Shown: positions 52,700 through 64,000 of the stretch, piece after piece | Layout of the letters: each line of letters opens with the position of its first letter | How positions within the stretch are numbered: position 1 is the first letter of the stretch | Origin: Limnomonas spitsbergensis | Lineage: Eukaryota; Chlorophyta; Chlorophyceae; Chlamydomonadales | Assembly (NCBI GenBank): GCA_037349105.1 | Contig: JAYJMM010000104.1 | Span: 1,026,001 to 1,090,000 of the forward strand | Direction of reading: 5' to 3' | DNA: 64,000 bases | Position numbers and translations under genes: made by a program | Notes under the pieces: generated by a model | Seen by the model: only the letters and a program-made list of their open reading frames with translations | Database searches by the model: none | What the model was told of the DNA's origin: nothing

Positions 52700-55600
52700 G
52701 GTCAAGGGTTCAGGGAGGATTCTTGGGTAATTGGGAGTGCAAAATGTGTCCCCGAGGGGTTGTGGTTGAAGGGTCAAGGGTTTAGGGAGGATTCTTGGGT
52801 AATTGGGAGTGCAAAATGTGTCCCCGAGGAGCTGTGGTTGAAGGGTCAAGGGTTTAGGGAGGATTCTTGGGTAATTGGGAGTGCAAAATGTGTTCCCGAG
52901 GAGCTGTGGTTGAAGGGTCAAGGGTTCAGGGAGGATTCTTGGGTAATTGGGAGTGCAAAATATGTCCCCGAGGAGCTGTGGTTGAAGGGTCAAGGGTTTA
53001 GGGAGGATTCTTGGGTAATTGGGAGTGCAAAATGTGACCCCGAGGAGCTGTGGTTGAAGGGTCAAGGGTTTAGGGAGGATTCTTGGGTAATTGGGAGTGC
53101 AAAATGTGTCCCCGAGGAGCTGTGGTTGAAGGGTCAAGGGTTCAGGGAGGATTCTTGGGTAATTGGGAGTGCAAAATGTGTCCCCGAGGAGCTGTGGTTG
53201 AAGGGTGAAGGGTTTAGGGAGGATTCTTGGGTAATTGGGAGTGCAAAATATGTCCCCGAGGAGCTGTGGTTGAAGGGTCAAGGGTTTAGGGAGGTTTCTT
53301 GGGTAATTGGGAGTGCAAAATGTGTCCCCGAGGAGCTGTGGTTGAAGGGTCAAGGGTTCAGGGAGGATTCTTGGGTAATTGGGAGTGCAAAATGTGTCCC
53401 CGAGGAGCTGTGGTTGAAGGGTCAAGGGTTTAGGGAGGATTCTTGGGTAATTGGGAGTGCAAAATGTGTCCCCGAGGAGCTGTGGTTGAAGGGTCAAGGG
53501 TTTAGGGAGGGTTCTTGGGTAATTGGGAGTGCAAAATGTGTCCCCGAGGAGCTGTGGTTGAAGGGTGAAGGGTTTAGGGAGGGTTCTTGGGTAATTGGGA
53601 GTGCAAAATGTGTCCCCGAGGAGCTGTGGTTGAAGGGTCAAGGGTTTAGGGAGGGTTCTTGGGTAATTGGGAGTGCAAAATGTGTCCCCGAGGAGCTGTG
53701 GTTGAAGGGTCAAGGGTTTAGGGAGGGTTCTTGGGTAATTGGCAGTGCAAAATGTGTCCCCGAGGAGCTGTGGTTGAAGGGTCAAGGGTTTAGGGAGGGT
53801 TCTTGGGTAATTGGGAGTGCAAAATGTGTCCCCGAGGAGCTGTGGTTGAAGGGTCAAGGGTTCAGGGAGGGTTCTTGGGTAATTGGGAGTGCAAAATGTG
53901 TCCCCGAGGAGCTGTGGTTGAAGGGTCAAGGGTTCAGGGAGGGTTCTTGGGTAATTGGGAGTGCAAAATGTGTCCCCGAGGAGCTGTGGTTGAAGGGTCA
54001 AGGGTTTAGGGAGGGTTCTTGGGTAATTGGGAGTGCAAAATGTGTCCCCGAGGAGCTGTGGTTGAAGGGTCAAGGGTTTAGGGAGGATTCTTGGGTCATT
54101 GGGAGTGCAAAATGTGTCCCCGAGGAGCTGTGGTTGAAGGGTCAAGGGTTTAGGGAGGATTCTTGGGTAATTGGGAGTGCAAAATGTGTCCCCGAGGAGC
54201 TGTGGTTGAAGGGTCAAGGGTTCAGGGAGGATTCTTGGGTAATTGGGATTGCAAAATGTGTCCCCGAGGAGCTGTGGTTGAAGGGTCAAGGGTTCAGGGA
54301 GGGTTCTTGGGTAATTGGGAGTGCAAAATGTGTCCCCGAGGGGTTGTGGTTGAAGGGTCAAGGGTTTAGGGAGGGTTCTTGGGTAATTGGGAGTGCAAAA
54401 TGTGTCCCCGAGGAGCTGTGGTTGAAGGGTCAAGGGTTCAGGGAGGATTCTTGGGTAATTGGGAGTGCAAAATATGTCCCCGAGGAGCTGTGGTTGAAGG
54501 GTCAAGTGTTTAGGGAGGGTTCTTGGGTAATTGGGAGTGCAAAATGTGTCCCCGAGGAGCTGTGGTTGAAGGGTCAAGGGTTCAGGGAGGATTCTTGGGT
54601 AATTGGGAGCGCAAAATGTGTCCCCGAGGAGCTGTGGTTGAAGGGTCAAGGGTTTAGGGAGGGTTCTTGGGTAATTGGGAGTGCAAAATGTGTCCCCGAG
54701 GAGCTGTGGTTGAAGGGTCAAGGGTTCAGGGAGGATTCTTGGGTAATTGGGAGTGCAAAATGTGTCCCCGAGGGGCTGTGGTTGAAGGGTCAAGGGTTTA
54801 GGGAGGGTTCTTGGGTAATTGGGAGTACAAAATGTGTCCCCGAGGAGCTGTGGTTGAAGGGTCAAGGGTTTAGGGAGGGTTCTTGGGTAATTGGGAGTGC
54901 AAAATGTGTCCCCGAGGAGCTGTGGTTGAAGGGTGAAGGGTTTAGGGAGGGTTCTTGGGTAATTGGGAGTGCAAAATGTGTCCCCGAGGAGCTGTGGTTG
55001 AAGGGTCAAGGGTTCAGGGAGGATTCTTGGGTAATTGGGAGTGCAAAATGTGTCCCCGAGGAGCTGTGGTTGAAGGGTCAAGGGTTTAGGGAGGGTTCTT
55101 GGGTAATTGGGAGTGCAAAGTGTGTCCCCGAGGAGCTGTGGTTGAAGGGTCAAGGGTTCAGGGAGGATTCTTGGGTAATTGGGAGTGCAAAATGTGTCCC
55201 CGAGGAGCTGTGGTTGAAGGGTCAAGGGTTTAGGGAGGATTCTTGGGTAATTGGGAGTGCAAAATGTGTCCCCGAGGAGCTGTGGTTGAAGGGTCAAGGG
55301 TTTAGGGAGGGTTCTTGGGTAATTGGGAGTGCAAAATGTGTCCCCGAGGAGCTGTGGTTGAAGGGTCAAGGGTTTAGGGAGGGTTCTTGGGTAATTGGGA
55401 GTGCAAAATGTGTCCCCGAGGAGCTGTGGTTGAAGGGTCAAGGGTTTAGGGAGGATTCTTGGGTAATTGGGAGTGCAAAATGTGTCCCCGAGGAGCTGTG
55501 GTTGAAGGGTCAAGGGTTTAGGGAGGATTCTTGGGTAATTGGGAGTGCAAAATGTGTCCCCGAGGAGCTGTGGTTGAAGGGTCAAGGGTTTAGGGAGGAT

Positions 55601-58600
55601 TCTTGGGTAATTGGGAGTGCAAAATGTGTCCCCGAGGAGCTGTGGTTGAAGGGTCAAGGGTTTAGGGAGGATTCTTGGGTAATTGGGAGTGCAAAATGTG
55701 TCCTCGAGGAGCTGTGGTTGAAGGGTCAAGGGTTTAGGGAGGGTTCTTGGGTCATTGGGAGTGCAAAATGTGTCCCCGAGGAGCTGTGGTTGAAGGGTCA
55801 AGGGTTCAGGGAGGATTCTTGGGTAATTGGGAGTGCAAAATGTGTCCCCGAGGAGCTGTGGTTGAAGGGTCAAGGGTTCAGGGAGGATTCTTGGGTAATT
55901 GGGAGTGCAAAATGTGTCCCCGAGGAGCTGTGGTTGAAGGGTCAAGGGTTCAGGGAGGATTCTTGGGTAATTGGGAGTGCAAAATGTGTCCCCGAGGAGC
56001 TGTGGTTGAAGGGTCAAGGGTTCAGGGAGGATTCTTGGGTAATTGGGAGTGCAAAATGTGTCCCCGAGGAGCTGTGGTTGAAGGGTCAAGGGTTTAGGGA
56101 GGATTCTTGGGTAATTGGGAGTGCAAAATGTGTCCCCGAGGAGCTGTGGTTGAAGGGTCAAGGGTTCAGGGAGGATTCTTGGGTAATTGGGAGTGCAAAA
56201 TGTGTCCCCGAGGGGTTGTGGTTGAAGGGTCAAAGGTTTAGGGAGGATTCTTGGGTAATTGGGAGTGCAAAATGTGTCCCCGAGGAGCTGTGGTTGAAGG
56301 GTCAAGGGTTTAGGGAGGATTCTTGGGTAATTGGGAGTGCAAAATGTGTTCCCGAGGAGCTGTGGTTGAAGGGTCAAGGGTTCAGGGAGGATTCTTGGGT
56401 AATTGGGAGTGCAAAATATGTCCCCGAGGAGCTGTGGTTGAAGGGTCAAGGGTTTAGGGAGGATTCTTGGGTAATTGGGAGTGCAAAATGTGTCCCCGAG
56501 GAGCTGTGGTTGAAGGGTCAAGGGTTCAGGGAGGATTCTTGGGTAATTGGGAGTGCAAAATGTGTCCCCGAGGAGCTGTGGTTGAAGGGTCAAGGGTTCA
56601 GGGAGGATTCTTGGGTAATTGGGAGTGCAAAATGTGTCCCCGAGGAGCTGTGGTTGAAGGGTGAAGGGTTTAGGGAGGATTCTTGGGTAATTGGGAGTGC
56701 AAAATATGTCCCCGAGGAGCTGTGGTTGAAGGGTCAAGGGTTTAGGGAGGATTCTTGGGTAATTGGGAGTGCAAAATGTGTCCCCGAGGAGCTGTGGTTG
56801 AAGGGTCAAGGGTTTAGGGAGGATTCTTGGGTAATTGGGAGTGCAAAATGTGTCCCCGAGGAGCTGTGGTTGAAGGGTCAAGGGTTTAGGGAGGATTCTT
56901 GGGTAATTGGGAGTGCAAAATGTGTCCCCGAGGAGCTGTGGTTGAAGGGTGAAGGGTTAAGGGAGGATTCTTGGGTAATTGGGAGTGCAAAATGTGTCCC
57001 CGAGGAGCTGTGGTTGAAGGGTCAAGGGTTTAGGGAGGATTCTTGGGTAATTGGGAGTGCAAAATGTGTCCCCGAGGAGCTGTGGTTGAAGGGTCAAGGG
57101 TTTAGGGAGGATTCTTGGGTAATTGGGAGTGCAAAATGTGTCCCCGAGGAGCTGTGGTTGAAGGGTCAAGGGTTTAGGGAGGATTCTTGGGTAATTGGGA
57201 GTGCAAAATGTGTCCCCGAGGAGCTGTGGTTGAAGGGTCAAGGGTTTAGGGAGGATTCTTGGGTAATTGGGAGTGCAAAATGTGTCCCCGAGGAGCTGTG
57301 GTTGAAGGGTCAAGGGTTTAGGGAGGGTTCTTGGGTAATTGGGAGTGCAAAATGTGTCCCCGAGGAGCTGTGGTTGAAGGGTCAAGGGTTTAGGGAGGAT
57401 TCTTGGGTAATTGGGAGTGCAAAATGTGTCCCCGAGGAGCTGTGGTTGAAGGGTCAAGGGTTTAGGGAGGGATTCTTGGGTAATTGGGAGTGCAAAATGT
57501 GTCCCCGAGGAGCTGTGGTTGAAGGGTCAAGGGTTCAGGGAGGATTCTTGGGTAATTGGGAGTGCAAAATGTGTCCCCGAGGAGCTGTGGTTGAAGGGTC
57601 AAGGGTTTAGGGAGGGTTCTTGGGTAATTGGGAGTGCAAAATGTGTCCCCGAGGAGCTGTGGTTGAAGGGTCAAGGGTTTAGGGAGGATTCTTGGGTAAT
57701 TGGGAGTGCAAAATGTGTCCCCGAGGAGCTGTGGTTGAAGGGTCAAGGGTTTAGGGAGGATTCTTGGGTAATTGGGAGTGCAAAATGTGTCCCCGAGGAG
57801 CTGTGGTTGAAGGGTCAAGGGTTTAGGGAGGATTCTTGGGTAATTGGGAGTGCAAAATGTGTCCCCGAGGAGCTGTGGTTGAAGGGTCAAGGGTTTAGGG
57901 AGGATTCTTGGGTAATTGGGAGTGCAAAATGTGTCCCCGAGGAGCTGTGGTTGAAGGGTCAAGGGTTTAGGGAGGATTCTTGGGTAATTGGGAGTGCAAA
58001 ATGTGTCCCTGAGGAGCTGTGGTTGAAGGGTCAAGGGTTCAGGGAGGATTCTTGGGTAATTGGGAGTGCAAAATGTGTCCCCGAGGAGCTGTGGTTGAAG
58101 GGTCAAGGGTTTAGGGAGGATTCTTGGGTAATTGGGAGTGCAAAATGTGTCCCCGAGGAGCTGTGGTTGAAGGGTCAAGGGTTCAGGGAGGATTCTTGGG
58201 TAATTGGGAGTGCAAAATGTGTCCCCGAGGAGCTGTGGTTGAAGGGTCAAGGGTTTAGGGAGGATTCTTGGGTAATTGGGAGTGCAAAATGTGTCCCCGA
58301 GGAGCTGTGGTTGAAGGGTCAAGGGTTTCAGGGAGGATTCTTGGGTAATTGGGAGTGCAAAATGTGTCCCCGAGGAGCTGTGGTTGAAGGGTCAAGGGTT
58401 TAGGGAGGATTCTTGGGTAATTGGGAGTGCAAAATGTGTCCCCGAGGAGCTGTGGTTGAAGGGTCAAGGGTTTAGGGAGGATTCTTGGGTAATTGGGAGT
58501 GCAAAATGTGTTCCCGAGGAGCTGTGGTTGAAGGGTCAAGGGTTCAGGGAGGATTCTTGGGTAATTGGGAGTGCAAAATGTGTCCCCGAGGAGCTGTGGT

Positions 58601-61600
58601 TGAAGGGTCAAGGGTTTAGGGAGGATTCTTGGGTAATTGGGAGTGCAAAATGTGTCCCCGAGGAGCTGTGGTTGAAGGGTCAAGGGTTCAGGGAGGATTC
58701 TTGGGTAATTGGGAGTGCAAAATGTGTCCCCGAGGGGTTGTGGTTGAAGGGTCAAGGGTTTAGGGAGGATTCTTGGGTAATTGGGAGTGCAAAATGTGTC
58801 CCCGAGGAGCTGTGGTTGAAGGGTCAAGGGTTTAGGGAGGATTCTTGGGTAATTGGGAGTGCAAAATGTGTTCCCGAGGAGCTGTGGTTGAAGGGTCAAG
58901 GGTTCAGGGAGGATTCTTGGGTAATTGGGAGTGCAAAATATGTCCCCGAGGAGCTGTGGTTGAAGGGTCAAGGGTTTAGGGAGGATTCTTGGGTAATTGG
59001 GAGTGCAAAATGTGTCCCCGAGGAGCTGTGGTTGAAGGGTCAAGGGTTCAGGGAGGATTCTTGGGTAATTGGGAGTGCAAAATGTGTCCCCGAGGAGCTG
59101 TGGTTGAAGGGTCAAGGGTTCAGGGAGGATTCTTGGGTAATTGGGAGTGCAAAATGTGTCCCCGAGGAGCTGTGGTTGAAGGGTGAAGGGTTTAGGGAGG
59201 ATTCTTGGGTAATTGGGAGTGCAAAATATGTCCCCGAGGAGCTGTGGTTGAAGGGTCAAGGGTTTAGGGAGGATTCTTGGGTAATTGGGAGTGCAAAATG
59301 TGTCCCCGAGGAGCTGTGGTTGAAGGGTCAAGGGTTCAGGGAGGATTCTTGGGTAATTGGGAGTGCAAAATGTGTCCCCGAGGAGCTGTGGTTGAAGGGT
59401 CAAGGGTTTAGGGAGGATTCTTGGGTAATTGGGAGTGCAAAATGTGTCCCCGAGGAGCTGTGGTTGAAGGGTCAAGGGTTTAGGGAGGGTTCTTGGGTAA
59501 TTGGGAGTGCAAAATGTGTCCCCGAGGAGCTGTGGTTGAAGGGTGAAGGGTTTAGGGAGGGTTCTTGGGTAATTGGGAGTGCAAAATGTGTCCCCGAGGA
59601 GCTGTGGTTGAAGGGTCAAGGGTTTAGGGAGGGTTCTTGGGTAATTGGGAGTGCAAAATGTGTCCCCGAGGAGCTGTGGTTGAAGGGTCAAGGGTTTAGG
59701 GAGGGTTCTTGGGTAATTGGGAGTGCAAAATGTGTCCCCGAGGAGCTGTGGTTGAAGGGTCAAGGGTTTAGGGAGGGTTCTTGGGTAATTGGGAGTGCAA
59801 AATGTGTCCCCGAGGAGCTGTGGTTGAAGGGTCAAGGGTTCAGGGAGGGTTCTTGGGTAATTGGGAGTGCAAAATGTGTCCCCGAGGAGCTGTGGTTGAA
59901 GGGTCAAGGGTTTAGGGAGGGTTCTTGGGTAATTGGGAGTGCAAAATGTGTCCCCGAGGAGCTGTGGTTGAAGGGTCAAGGGTTTAGGGAGGGTTCTTGG
60001 GTAATTGGGAGTGCAAAATGTGTCCCCGAGGAGCTGTGGTTGAAGGGTCAAGGGTTCAGGGAGGGTTCTTGGGTAATTGGGAGTGCAAAATGTGTCCCCG
60101 AGGAGCTGTGGTTGAAGGGTCAAGGGTTCAGGGAGGATTCTTGGGTAATTGGGAGTGCAAAATGTGTCCCCGAGGAGCTGTGGTTGAAGGGTCAAGGGTT
60201 TAGGGAGGGTTCTTGGGTAATTGGCAGTGCAAAATGTGTCCCCGAGGAGCTGTGGTTGAAGGGTCAAGGGTTTAGGGAGGGTTCTTGGGTAATTGGGAGT
60301 GCAAAATGTGTCCCCGAGGAGCTGTGGTTGAAGGGTCAAGGGTTCAGGGAGGGTTCTTGGGTAATTGGGAGTGCAAAATGTGTCCCCGAGGAGCTGTGGT
60401 TGAAGGGTCAAGGGTTTAGGGAGGGTTCTTGGGTAATTGGGAGTGCAAAATGTGTCCCCGAGGAGCTGTGGTTGAAGGGTCAAGGGTTTAGGGAGGGTTC
60501 TTGGGTAATTGGGAGTGCAAAATGTGTCCCCGAGGAGCTGTGGTTGAAGGGTCAAGGGTTTAGGGAGGATTCTTGGGTCATTGGGAGTGCAAAATGTGTC
60601 CCCGAGGAGCTGTGGTTGAAGGGTCAAGGGTTTAGGGAGGATTCTTGGGTAATTGGGAGTGCAAAATGTGTCCCCGAGGAGCTGTGGTTGAAGGGTCAAG
60701 GGTTCAGGGAGGATTCTTGGGTAATTGGGAGTGCAAAATGTGTCCCCGAGGAGCTGTGGTTGAAGGGTCAAGGGTTCAGGGAGGGTTCTTGGGTAATTGG
60801 GAGTGCAAAATGTGTCCCCGAGGGGTTGTGGTTGAAGGGTCAAGGGTTTAGGGAGGGTTCTTGGGTAATTGGGAGTGCAAAATGTGTCCCCGAGGAGCTG
60901 TGGTTGAAGGGTCAAGGGTTCAGGGAGGATTCTTGGGTAATTGGGAGTGCAAAATGTGTCCCCGAGGAGCTGTGGTTGAAGGGTCAAGGGTTTAGGGAGG
61001 GTTCTTGGGTAATTGGGAGTGCAAAATGTGTCCCCGAGGAGCTGTGGTTGAAGGGTCAAGGGTTCAGGGAGGATTCTTGGGTAATTGGGAGTGCAAAATG
61101 TGTCCCCGAGGAGCTGTGGTTGAAGGGTCAAGGGTTTAGGGAGGGTTCTTGGGTAATTGGGAGTGCAAAATGTGTCCCCGAGGAGCTGTGGTTGAAGGGT
61201 CAAGGGTTCAGGGAGGATTCTTGGGTAATTGGGAGTGCAAAATGTGTCCCCGAGGGGCTGTGGTTGAAGGGTCAAGGGTTTAGGGAGGGTTCTTGGGTAA
61301 TTGGGAGTACAAAATGTGTCCCCGAGGAGCTGTGGTTGAAGGGTCAAGGGTTTAGGGAGGGTTCTTGGGTAATTGGGAGTGCAAAATGTGTCCCCGAGGA
61401 GCTGTGGTTGAAGGGTGAAGGGTTTAGGGAGGGTTCTTGGGTAATTGGGAGTGCAAAATGTGTCCCCGAGGAGCTGTGGTTGAAGGGTCAAGGGTTTAGG
61501 GAGGGTTCTTGGGTAATTGGGAGTGCAAAGTGTGTCCCCGAGGAGCTGTGGTTGAAGGGTCAAGGGTTCAGGGAGGATTCTTGGGTAATTGGGAGTGCAA

Positions 61601-63200
61601 AATGTGTCCCCGAGGAGCTGTGGTTGAAGGGTCAAGGGTTTAGGGAGGATTCTTGGGTAATTGGGAGTGCAAAATGTGTCCCCGAGGAGCTGTGGTTGAA
61701 GGGTCAAGGGTTTAGGGAGGGTTCTTGGGTAATTGGGAGTGCAAAATGTGTCCCCGAGGAGCTGTGGTTGAAGGGTCAAGGGTTTAGGGAGGGTTCTTGG
61801 GTAATTGGGAGTGCAAAATGTGTCCCCGAGGAGCTGTGGTTGAAGGGTCAAGGGTTTAGGGAGGATTCTTGGGTAATTGGGAGTGCAAAATGTGTCCCCG
61901 AGGAGCTGTGGTTGAAGGGTCAAGGGTTTAGGGAGGATTCTTGGGTAATTGGGAGTGCAAAATGTGTCCCCGAGGAGCTGTGGTTGAAGGGTCAAGGGTT
62001 TAGGGAGGATTCTTGGGTAATTGGGAGTGCAAAATGTGTCCCCGAGGAGCTGTGGTTGAAGGGTCAAGGGTTTAGGGAGGATTCTTGGGTAATTGGGAGT
62101 GCAAAATGTGTCCTCGAGGAGCTGTGGTTGAAGGGTCAAGGGTTTAGGGAGGGTTCTTGGGTCATTGGGAGTGCAAAATGTGTCCCCGAGGAGCTGTGGT
62201 TGAAGGGTCAAGGGTTCAGGGAGGATTCTTGGGTAATTGGGAGTGCAAAATGTGTCCCCGAGGAGCTGTGGTTGAAGGGTCAAGGGTTTAGGGAGGATTC
62301 TTGGGTAATTGGGAGTGCAAAATGTGTCCCCGAGGAGCTGTGGTTGAAGGGTCAAGGGTTCAGGGAGGATTCTTGGGTAATTGGGAGTGCAAAATGTGTC
62401 CCCGAGGAGCTGTGGTTGAAGGGTCAAGGGTTCAGGGAGGATTCTTGGGTAATTGGGAGTGCAAAATGTGTCCCCGAGGAGCTGTGGTTGAAGGGTCAAG
62501 GGTTTAGGGAGGATTCTTGGGTAATTGGGAGTGCAAAATGTGTCCCCGAGGAGCTGTGGTTGAAGGGTCAAGGGTTCAGGGAGGATTCTTGGGTAATTGG
62601 GAGTGCAAAATGTGTCCCCGAGGGGTTGTGGTTGAAGGGTCAAGGGTTTAGGGAGGATTCTTGGGTAATTGGGAGTGCAAAATGTGTCCCCGAGGAGCTG
62701 TGGTTGAAGGGTCAAGGGTTCAGGGAGGATTCTTGGGTAATTGGGAGTGCAAAATGTGTCCCCGAGGAGCTGTGGTTGAAGGGTCAAGGGTTCAGGGAGG
62801 ATTCTTGGGTAATTGGGAGTGCAAAATATGTCCCCGAGGAGCTGTGGTTGAAGGGTCAAGGGTTTAGGGAGGATTCTTGGGTAATTGGGAGTGCAAAATG
62901 TGTCCCCGAGGAGCTGTGGTTGAAGGGTCAAGGGTTCAGGGAGGATTCTTGGGTAATTGGGAGTGCAAAATGTGTCCCCGAGGAGCTGTGGTTGAAGGGT
63001 CAAGGGTTCAGGGAGGATTCTTGGGTAATTGGGAGTGCAAAATGTGTCCCCGAGGAGCTGTGGTTGAAGGGTGAAGGGTTTAGGGAGGATTCTTGGGTAA
63101 TTGGGAGTGCAAAATATGTCCCCGAGGAGCTGTGGTTGAAGGGTCAAGGGTTTAGGGAGGATTCTTGGGTAATTGGGAGTGCAAAATGTGTCCCCGAGGA
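52700..63200 (+). repeat. Large duplicated block, shift about 6.4-6.5 kb
   Basis: GGGAGTACAAAATG at 54821 and 61303 lies 6482 bp apart (90 units + 2). GCAAAGTG at 55115 and 61525 and TCCTCGAGGA near 55702 and 62112 both lie 6410 bp apart (89 units + 2). The extra 2 bp comes from the two single-base insertions at 57471 and 58327, so those arose between the copies. TGTTCCCGAGG also recurs at 52891, 56347, 58509 and 58869. Confidence 0.8.
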
Positions 63201-64000
63201 GCTGTGGTTGAAGGGTCAAGGGTTCAGGGAGGGTTCTTGGGTAATTGGGAGTGCAAAATGTGTCCCCGAGGGGTTGTGGTTGAAGGGTCAAGGGTTTAGG
63301 GAGGGTTCTTGGGTAATTGGGAGTGCAAAATGTGTCCCCGAGGAGCTGTGGTTGAAGGGTGAAGGGTTTAGGGAGGGTTCTTGGGTAATTGGGAGTGCAA
63401 AATGTGTCCCCGAGGAGCTGTGGTTGAAGGGTCAAGGGTTTAGGGAGGGTTCTTGGGTAATTGGGAGTGCAAAATGTGTCCCCGAGGAGCTGTGGTTGAA
63501 GGGTCAAGGGTTTAGGGAGGGTTCTTGGGTAATTGGGAGTGCAAAATGTGTCCCCGAGGAGCTGTGGTTGAAGGGTGAAGGGTTTAGGGAGGGTTCTTGG
63601 GTAATTGGGAGTGCAAAATGTGTCCCCGAGGAGCTGTGGTTGAAGGGTCAAGGGTTTAGGGAGGGTTCTTGGGTAATTGGGAGTGCAAAATGTGTCCCCG
63701 AGGAGCTGTGGTTGAAGGGTCAAGGGTTCAGGGAGGATTCTTGGGTAATTGGGAGTGCAAAATGTGTCCCCGAGGAGCTGTGGTTGAAGGGTCAAGGGTT
63801 TAGGGAGGGTTCTTGGGTAATTGGGAGTGCAAAATGTGTCCCCGAGGAGCTGTGGTTGAAGGGTCAAGGGTTTAGGGAGGATTCTTGGGTAATTGGGAGT
63901 GCAAAATGTGTCCCCGAGGAGCTGTGGTTGAAGGGTCAAGGGTTTAGGGAGGATTCTTGGGTAATTGGGAGTGCAAAATGTGTCCCCGAGGAGCTGTGGT

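Larger units (their letters stand above)
22579..64000 (+). repeat. 72-bp megasatellite, about 575 copies, open at the right end
   Basis: One 72-bp unit repeats without interruption for 41.4 kb. Unit landmarks in order are TGAAGGGTCAAGGG, TTTAGGGAGGATTCTTGGG, TAATTGGGAGTGCAAAATG and TGTCCCCGAGGAGCTGTGG. Copies differ mainly at a few two-state sites: GTCAAG/GTGAAG, GTTTAGG/GTTCAGG, AGGATT/AGGGTT, GTAATT/GTCATT, GAGCTG/GGGTTG/GGGCTG, and AATGTG/AATATG. Only two length changes were noticed, both +1, near 57471 and 58327. The left end is a diverged unit touching the head of rhodanese exon 1. The plus strand is G-rich. Confidence 0.97.

Noticed and set aside
22627..63074. Many 60-200 codon plus-strand frames starting MGNWECK
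   Set aside because: This is the third frame of the satellite unit, closed whenever a unit carries GTTTAG instead of GTTCAG. The lengths simply reflect the pattern of that variant.
22607..63939. Minus-strand frames up to 4396 codons through the satellite
   Set aside because: Same period artefact. The common variant sites are mostly amino-acid-changing in this frame (Lys/Glu, Ile/Thr, Tyr/Asp, Leu/Phe), which argues against coding constraint.
22579..64000. CRISPR-like array
   Set aside because: The repeats are contiguous with no unique spacers, and the genes around them are eukaryotic.

Overview
The window is eukaryotic nuclear DNA, most probably from a green alga. Three intron-rich genes can be assembled from splice sites. 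One encodes a protein with a chlorophyte-style chloroplast transit peptide followed by a thylakoid-lumen signal. Two 3' ends carry TGTAA, the chlorophyte polyadenylation motif. No bacterial operons, CRISPR arrays or recognisable RNA genes were seen.

Layout: 1-766 is an unresolved left edge. 767-2799 (+) holds four phase-compatible exons of an unidentified gene. 3864-11562 (+) is a nine-exon gene for the delta subunit of translation initiation factor eIF2B (535 aa as modelled). 11997-14281 (+) is a seven-exon gene for an unidentified plastid/thylakoid protein (242 aa). 14943-15596 (+) is a single-exon ORF resembling the ORF1 protein of L1-type retrotransposons. 15597-18010 is non-coding, with an LTR-like segment and a 22-bp tandem repeat. 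18011-22560 (-) is a five-exon gene with a rhodanese (sulfurtransferase) domain and an intact CTAGFRS active-site loop. From about 22579 to the end of the window, 41.4 kb or 65% of it, there is one uninterrupted 72-bp satellite of about 575 copies. It is nested into higher-order repeats and still continues at base 64000.

Two signals stand out. First, many introns contain degenerate tandem copies of the adjoining exon edge: the last 20-60 coding bases plus the 5' splice site, or the 3' splice site plus the exon start. This is clear in eIF2B-delta introns 1, 4 and 7 and in the rhodanese-gene introns. Second, the megasatellite starts at the head of rhodanese exon 1 and its first, diverged unit reads into that edge. 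It may therefore be an extreme case of the same process, and possibly sits inside an intron longer than 41 kb. Its 72-bp (24-codon) unit makes giant reading frames on both strands. These are judged to be artefacts of the period, not proteins.
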